This document shows positions 58,401 through 64,000 of a stretch of 64,000 nucleotides of DNA, piece by piece. Within the stretch, counting starts at the first letter, position 1, and the number at the start of each line of letters is the position of its first letter. The notes beneath the pieces are model-generated. The model was not told the DNA's origin and made no database searches. It saw nothing but the letters and a program-made list of their open reading frames with translations. The stretch is from positions 62,001 through 126,000 of the forward strand of contig JAEQBH010006401.1 in assembly GCA_016808115.1 (NCBI GenBank), in the 5' to 3' direction. The stretch is from Tetrastigma voinierianum (Eukaryota > Streptophyta > Magnoliopsida > Vitales > Vitaceae). The translations under genes were made by a program, and so were the position numbers.

Positions 58401-61400
58401 TTTTCCTGTAGGGGATGAAAAATGTTGAAACCATATCTCTAGAGTTATCTAGATCAAATGAAATATGGTTCACTAAAGTAGTGTTTGCAGATATGAAGAA
58501 AGTGTTTGCTAAGATGAACAAACTTAGGTTGCTCAAAGTCTATTATAATGATCATCATTCTCTTGTGAGAAAGGAGTATAAAACATTTCTCCCAGGAGCT
58601 TCCCAGATTTCCTCGTGGACTAAGATATCATCTTCATTAGGAGGTTTGGAGTCTTTGCCATCGAACTTTGATTCGAGGAGAACCTTGTTGCAATCAACTT
58701 GAAGGGTAGCAATATAAAAAACTTTGGAAAAGGGAAGAAGATTTTACTTAGTTATTGAGTTTATTGTTTTTATATTAATTTCAATTAAAATTCGGGATTT
58801 TTATTTTTTTAAAATGTTTTTTTATTTTTATTTTTTGTTTATAGAATCATGAAAAGAATTGAAGTTCGTTGATGTAAGCGCCTCACAACAACTCATCAAA
58901 ATGCCAAAATTTCTCAAGTATGCAAATTTGGAGAGATTGAACTATTGGAGGTTGTACAAGTCTTCACAAATTGCATTCATCTATCGATTGCATTTCCTCA
59001 TATGAAATAGCAAAGACTTTTGGATAAATGTATTAAGGAACTCCAGTAGCATTGGATGTTTGGAATCTCTGAAACTATTTCTACGAAATTGTTCAAAATT
59101 TGAAATTTCCGGAGAGATTCAGGAAATATGATGCTTAAAGATGCTTCTTTTGGATACTTGTTATCAAAGACTCCCAGTAGCATTGGATGTTTGGAATCTG
59201 CGGAAACTATTTCTCTATGAGGTGTTCAAAATTTGAGAAATTTCCGAGATTCGAGGAAATATGAAATGCCCAAAGATGCTTTTTGGATAGAGCATTTATT
59301 AAGGAACTCCCAAGTAGCATTGGATGTTGGGAATCTCTTGAAATTATTTCTCTAGGGGGGTGTTCAAAATTTGAGAAGTTTCAGGAGATTGAGGAAATAT
59401 GAAATGTAAAGAAGCTTTTGGATAGGCTGATAGGAACTCCCAAGTAGCATTGGATGTTGGAATCTCTACGAGTATTTCTCTAAAGGGTGTTCAAAATTTG
59501 AGAAATTTCCGGAAGATTCGAAATATGAATGCTTAAAGACTTTTGGATAGGAGCTGTTATTAAGGAACTCCCAAGTAGCATTGGATGCTTGGAATCTCCC
59601 GAAAACTATTTCTCGGTGTTCAAAATTTGAGAATTTCGGAGATTCAAGGAAATATGAAATCTTAAAAGGCGCTTCTTTTGGATGAAGCTGTTATCAAGGA
59701 ACTCGTACATTGGATGTTTGAATCTCTGAAACTATTTCTCTAGAGGAATTATTCAAAGTAGAAATTCAGAGAGATTCAAGTAAATATAATCTTGAGTAAT
59801 CTTGATATAAAAATAGTGCTATTAAGAACTCTAGAATAACATTGATTGCTTGGAGGCTCTTAAAGAGCTTTATATCAATGGTTGCCCAAATCTTGAGAAG
59901 TTCCCTGAGATCCAAAGGAATATGGGGAGCCTATCTTCTCTTCGTATAAGTGGGATTGATATTAAAGAATTACCCTACTGATAGCTCACTCACTTAGGAC
60001 TAATACTTAGTTTTGCTGCAAATACTTGAGTGCTTCCGGGTAGCATTTGATTGAAGTCACTTTATTGAGTTGATGTATATGGTTGTTCAAATCTAGATCT
60101 AAAGGGTTATTGGGAGATCATTGAGGAGTTGGAACATTTGAAAAATCTTTGTTTGGGTGGAATGTCGGCTATAACAGAGGTGCCATCATCAATTGGACAT
60201 CCCAAAAGATCTTGAGTTTAGAACTTGACAAATTGTGAGAACCTTGTGACTCTTCCAAAGCGTGGTAATATGACACATCTTGAGCCTTCATCGCCCGTTC
60301 TTGTCAGCTCCAAAAAATTGCTGACGAAGCAGGAAGCTGCGAGTGTTGCTTATTAACACTAGATTTAAGTGGTTTGCAATTTGATGGAAGGAGAAATCCT
60401 AGTGATTTATAGTTGCACAATCCTCTTGAAATATTTAGATGTGAGTGCAAACCATTAGTCGCGCATACCCTCTTTGGTATCATTCAACTTTCTAAAATTT
60501 GGAAGGCCTTTTCATGGATCATTGATGGCGAAGAAATCCCGATACTTCAGTGACCTAAGAGTAATACATGCACACCATTGTCCAATGCTTGAAGAAATCC
60601 CAATGCTTCCGTCAAGCTTAAGAGTAATTCATGCGCACCATTGTCAATGCCTCAAAGCTTTATCACCTGATCCAACAACAGATATACTCTGGTCTTCTCT
60701 CCTCAACTCCTTCAAATTATATATGGAGGTACTGTTAAGTGAATTCCTTATACACCTGACCACCTAATTAAATTAATTTAATTTGTATCATGAGATTATT
60801 AATTTACAGCTACTGCTACTTTTATTTATGCAGAATCTTAGATGCAAAAAAATGCGTACTCACGACGGCTCGGCGATTTCGAATTCTTGCTATTGTTACA
60901 AGAGGCAGGACTGGATTAATACCAGAGTGGGTGAGTGATAAGAGCATGGGATGTGAAGTAACAATAGAGCTCCCAAAGAAATGGTATAAAGATGACAACT
61001 TCTTGGGATTTGCTTTATTCTTCCAATTTGTTAATCATGTTTACTGTGAATTTAAAATATCCCAAGGCGATCAATTTATATCGATGATTACGGATATCGA
61101 TTTATTTTTTTAATTCGGTGGGATAGGAACATGAAATGGAGAAGCATTGTTGGTGCACTTTCCCTCAAATTGTCATTCCCAGTAGGTATGGATCTAGAAG
61201 GTGGAAATACTTCAAGGCTTGCATTAAGAGAGGTCTTAAAGTAAAAAGTGTTGGGTTGCATCCTTTATACATCCAAGCCCAAGATGTTAATAAGAAAAGA
61301 TCAAGAAATGTTAAGCCAGCAGCAGAAGAGGAGTCACAGTTAAGTCGAGTTACACACTTAAGATCGAGGCATTATGTCACCCAAACCATCGATGAGGATC

Positions 61401-61417
61401 AGACGACCGATGAATAG
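54439..61417 (+). CDS. TIR-NBS-LRR (TNL) immune receptor-like gene, frameshifted as read
   Basis: Five exon groups appear in the standard TNL order: TIR (54,439-54,937), NB-ARC (57,197-58,279), a linker/first LRR exon (58,411 to about 58,735), the main LRR exon (about 58,846-60,727) and C-JID (60,834-61,417). TNLs are intracellular receptors that sense pathogen effectors: the NB-ARC binds ATP/ADP, the LRR and C-JID contact ligand, and the TIR is an NAD-cleaving signalling enzyme. The key motifs (TIR catalytic Glu, P-loop, kinase-2, MHD) can be read. However, each exon holds frameshifts and in-frame stops, including one straight after the MHD motif. Intron 1 is about 2.26 kb. The tail is complete to a stop at 61,415. 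It could be a recent pseudogene or a real gene in error-prone sequence. The nearby remnant at 42,191-44,350 is its paralogue. Confidence 0.85.
54938..57196 (+). other. TNL intron 1 with long (TA)n microsatellite
   Basis: About 2.26 kb of AT-rich sequence with no coding signal. A pure TA run of about 76 bases lies at 55,331-55,406. The 3' end reads TTTCATAG before the NB-ARC exon. First introns of TNL genes usually separate TIR from NB-ARC, as here, though they are often shorter. Confidence 0.7.
57197..58279 (+). CDS. TNL exon 2: NB-ARC domain
   Basis: A clean frame from 57,238 or earlier reads NLVGMDSHFQKLSLGL and then the P-loop GICGIGGIGKTT at 57,361-57,396. Further blocks are in shifted frames: kinase-2 (LIVFDDIDDMD, 57,604-57,635), an RNBS-B-like ITTRDKLV near 57,695, VEELNSIEALKLFSQYAF near 57,751-57,805, and a damaged GLPLAL region near 57,865. 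The frame 57,878-58,186 is clean again, with FLDIACFFEGEDKD and MHDLI (58,169-58,183). A TAA directly follows the MHD motif where family members continue with QQMG-like sequence. The exon ends near the GTAAAGG at 58,280. The domain would be the nucleotide switch of the receptor but is not intact as read. Confidence 0.85.
58411..58735 (+). CDS. TNL exon 3: linker to LRR
   Basis: The exon follows TTTTCCTGTAG and begins GMKNVETISLELSRSNEIWF, the linker typical of TNLs. KMNKLRLLKVYYNDHH, the first LRR-like strand, follows. The frame reads on to 58,702; the conserved NLKGSNIKNF-like block (58,698-58,732) is in another frame. The corresponding exon in the remnant begins at 42,191. The downstream intron to about 58,845 is short and T-rich. 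Confidence 0.8.
58846..60727 (+). CDS. TNL exon 4: leucine-rich repeats (heavily frameshifted)
   Basis: The exon starts with the counterpart of KLKFVDVSNSQQLIKMP seen cleanly in the remnant. It runs through a block of near-identical repeats (59,035-59,850) and then more diverged LRRs. It ends with RVIHAHHCPMLEEIPMLPSS and HHCQCLKALSPDPTTDILW (60,561-60,690), followed by NSFKLYME and a GT. LRRs in TNLs determine recognition specificity. No frame longer than about 100 residues remains because of many indels, so LRR number and register can only be estimated at the DNA level. Confidence 0.75.
59035..59850 (+). repeat. Tandem LRR-coding array, about 132-bp unit, six to seven copies
   Basis: Units begin at about 59,035, 59,166, 59,301, 59,431, 59,562, 59,695 and 59,824 with AAGGAACTCCCAAGTAGCAT or a close variant. 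Each continues with GGAATCTC, GTGTTCAAAATTTGAGAA and GAAATATGAA. Each unit corresponds to about two LRRs of 23 residues (ELPSSIG.. and ..CSKFEKFPE..). DNA similarity between units is far higher than between LRRs elsewhere in the gene. Confidence 0.85.
60834..61417 (+). CDS. TNL exon 5: C-JID domain and C-terminal tail
   Basis: After TTTATGCAG the exon starts NLRCKK and reaches GRTGLIPEWVSDKS and IELPKKWYKDDNFLGFALFF (about 60,900-61,025), the C-terminal jelly-roll domain that in known TNLs contacts the effector together with the LRR. YCEFKISQGDQFISM follows. A frame change lies near 61,110, after a T run. The last frame (61,136-61,417) has CTFPQIVIPSRYGSRRW and KYFKACIKRGL, then a basic/acidic tail (NKKRSRN, AAEEESQ) ending at TAG. 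The KKRSR stretch could act as a nuclear import signal; that is inference. Confidence 0.85.
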
Positions 61418-63849
61418 GCGATATTTTCAATTTTGTTTATTGTTTATAGAATTATTAATTTTTATGCCATATTTAAAATTAATTCTAATTGTAATTATGT
61501 CTAGTGGTACGATATCTTGGGTTAGAAGTACAAATTTATTAAATGTTTAGATTTTAAAATTATGAATTAACTATTTACTCATCTGTACTAAATTATTTAA
61601 GCTATATTCTATTTTCATAAAATCTAATTTTATTTTAATACTTCATGCTATTAAATTGTTTTTTAACAATGGAGTTTGTTTCTTTGGCAAATCCCTTTCT
61701 TTTAAATTTTCTTTTCTAAAATGTTAATTAAAATTATAAAAATCTTTACCTATTCTTGTTGTGTAATGTGAAACAATATAATATATTTCTTTCATGGATG
61801 TAACTTATGTATTTCTCATTTTATACTTATTTTTTTATTTAATCACTATAATAGAATAAGAAATTCTTATGCAGAGAACCCAAGTCAAAGCAAACAAAGA
61901 CATTTCTAGTTTTCAACTTCACAAAGAGCTTTGATTGGTCTCTAATAAGGTATATGGCTAAAACATTTAAAGAGGTTAAAGAAATTCTCTGTTTTTATTC
62001 TATTGAATGTTAAAATATTTACTAAATTAGTGAAGTATGGAGAGTAATTCATGGCTAAAACATTTAAGAGTTTAAATTTTTCTTTTCTTTTTAATGTTCT
62101 TTATTTATTTGCTTTTTAACCACCAACAAGAATTTTATAGTATTTCGGAGATCTCCGATCCCCTTGGGCCAGGATTTAAACCTTTTCCTTTTTCCCTTTT
62201 TTCTTTTTATAAATATTGTAAACTTATCAAAGACATATATTTTACATGAATTATTGAATTTAAAAATAAATATTTTATTCAACCATGTATATTTTGGTTT
62301 TGGCAGAAAGCCAAAGTCAAATTAATTACATAGCATGACTAAATCATTTAAAGGGTTTATATATATATATATATATAATTCAATTTATTTACTTTAATTA
62401 GCCCAAAATTTTATAAATTGATTTCAATCCCTGGTCCAAGTTTAAACCCATTTTTTTCTATTTTCTTTTTATAAATATTGTAGGAGTATCGAGGACCTTA
62501 TATTTGAAATGAATTATTGAATTTAGAAAGAAAGATTGCATTCAACCATGCATTTTTGGTTTTGGCAAGCCAAAGTCAAATTGCTTTATCATATATAACA
62601 TGATTGTAATTAGTAAAATGTATATTATCATTTATAAACCGACCTTTCTCTTCCTCAATTTGACACTCTTAGCTACTATAAAATATGATGTCTTGTAGTA
62701 ATGGTCATAGGGCGATTGAGCTCAAGTTCTACACTTTGTCATCTTGGAATTTTTTAAGTATTAAATCATTAAGTCGCACGACACCAATATTACTTAAGTT
62801 AGCCGGAGATCTTGGTTATGTGATTGTCGGTAGAGACTCGGAATAGTCCTTTCTGATTTGTGTTTTTTTAGTGCAAACTCGTTGGCAAGGTGGAACACAC
62901 TATAGGACTTTGGTCTTTATAATGATAATATGCTGCTATGGAAACGACTAACAATTACGGGATATATTGCAGTTAGAAGTGGCAGAGTGGTATGAGACAT
63001 ATGCGATTGTGAACGGAATGAGAATATCTTTGAAAGACTTTTCTTCATTCAAATTATGAAAGCTCTCAAATTGTATGTTTTGGATTGTTGATTTGATTGA
63101 TATTTATTTAATTTGTATTTCTTTAAATTTTTTAATCTGTAGGACAACTTATTAGAACATATAAGTTAAGTCTAATTAATTAAATGTAATTGTGTTTTAT
63201 ATAATAAGTTGTATTGTAATTGAAATTAAATATGTTAATTAAGAATTTAAAAAAAATTAATTGAAAGTTAAAATCAACAGGAAAAACATTTCAAAAATAG
63301 AGTTATGATAATATTAGATAGGTCTCATACGAGAATAACACATAACTAGAATGATGTTGATAGGTTATCCATACCAATATTATGTATAATTCAACTTAAT
63401 TCGTTGATTAATAAGATTTGAACCAATGATATTATGTTATCTATGTGATTAACAAGTCGTATTATATCAATTTATTTTTATATGATTATTGAATGATTCA
63501 TATTTTAGTAGAATTTTTAATATTTTAAAATGATTAAATACTTGGAACCATATAGAGTTGTTATGATATTAGATCTAGTCAAGTAATTTGAATAGGTTAG
63601 TTTTTTTTTCATTTTTATAGTTTGTTTAACATTCGTTTTAATTGTTTTGAAATTTTAGTCGTAAAACCTTCAGCACGTATTATGGGCGTTCGATTAAATA
63701 TGAATAGGGGGTCTCGGTTTGTGTTCTAATAGGGACGATTTACAACATTAGTGTTTAATTGTTAAAGAATTATCCTAAAATTTTTAAATTTGAATATCCT
63801 TGATCATTAAGCTATCTAAAATTAGAACTCTTAATTAATTCATTTTTTA
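61418..63849. other. AT-rich downstream spacer
   Basis: No gene is recognised. An internal duplication places 62,130-62,345 beside 62,420-62,610, sharing CTTTTTATAAATATTGTA, GAATTATTGAATTTA and TTTTGGTTTTGGCA. Parts of it resemble 46,700-46,780 in the 3 kb repeat (GAAATGAATTATTGAATTTAG). CATGGCTAAAACATTTAA at 62,050 has a near-copy at about 61,956. Confidence 0.6.
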
Positions 63850-64000
63850 AAACTCCTAATGGAAGAAAAGTTAAAGCAAAGTAGATGGAAGTTAGTTTCT
63901 TGAAAACTCCTAATCATTGGAAAAACCATCAAAAATAGAAATTTTCAAAAATATATATATTTTACATTGGTTTTTGAATTATTTTCTATATATATATATA
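63850..64000 (+). repeat. Third partial copy of the 3 kb repeat, cut by window end
   Basis: ACTCCTAATGGAAGAAAAGTT, AAAGCAAAGTAGATGGAA and CCTAATCATTGGAAAAAC match 48,755-48,900 and 52,208-52,330. The copy continues past the window edge. Confidence 0.8.

Overview
This is nuclear DNA from a flowering plant, most likely a woody eudicot. The window holds LTR retrotransposons of the Ty3/gypsy and Ty1/copia types, spliceosomal introns, and TIR-NBS-LRR (TNL) resistance-like genes with a C-JID tail, a class abundant in eudicots and essentially absent from grasses. No genus can be named from the sequence alone. There are no operons, CRISPR arrays or bacterial genes.

Layout. (1) 1-20,511 is a nest of related Ty3/gypsy elements. 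A plus-strand non-autonomous element (E1: 1-237 LTR end, 238-3,334 internal, 3,335-4,697 LTR) sits inside a minus-strand element (E2, 4,698-7,237). E2 shares LTR-A (7,238-9,811) with a fuller minus-strand element (E3 internal 9,812-14,671, LTR-B 14,672-17,242). Two more diverged LTRs of the same broad group follow (17,286-19,295 and 20,225-20,511). (2) 20,512-22,344 is AT-rich host-like DNA with duplicated pieces. (3) 22,345-35,351 is a decayed Ty1/copia element, split inside its integrase region by a 6.2 kb non-autonomous Athila-like element (25,610-31,814). (4) 35,352-41,610 holds a truncated copy of a plant SUN-domain protein gene, a 122-bp tandem repeat array, and a second copy of the SUN first exon. 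(5) 42,191-45,009 holds a TNL remnant lacking TIR and NB-ARC, followed at once by an intron-bearing piece of a CCR4-type deadenylase gene. (6) 45,010-53,250 is AT-rich, dominated by a 3 kb direct duplication. (7) 54,439-61,417 is a TNL gene with recognisable TIR, NB-ARC, LRR and C-JID exons and an internally amplified LRR block. (8) 61,418-64,000 is AT-rich spacer, ending in a third partial copy of the 3 kb repeat.

Almost every coding segment, including the best exons of the TNL, is broken by small insertions and deletions. Duplicate pairs (LTRs, the 3 kb repeat) also differ by many 1-10 base indels. Either the locus is a graveyard of old copies, or the assembly is an unpolished noisy long-read product, or both. 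For that reason 'pseudogene' calls for the SUN, CCR4 and TNL loci are provisional. I found no gene that forms a new system; the most interesting items are the TNL remnant joined to a CCR4 fragment, the DNA-level LRR amplification, the three-LTR gypsy complex, and satellite units carrying a retroelement primer-site motif.
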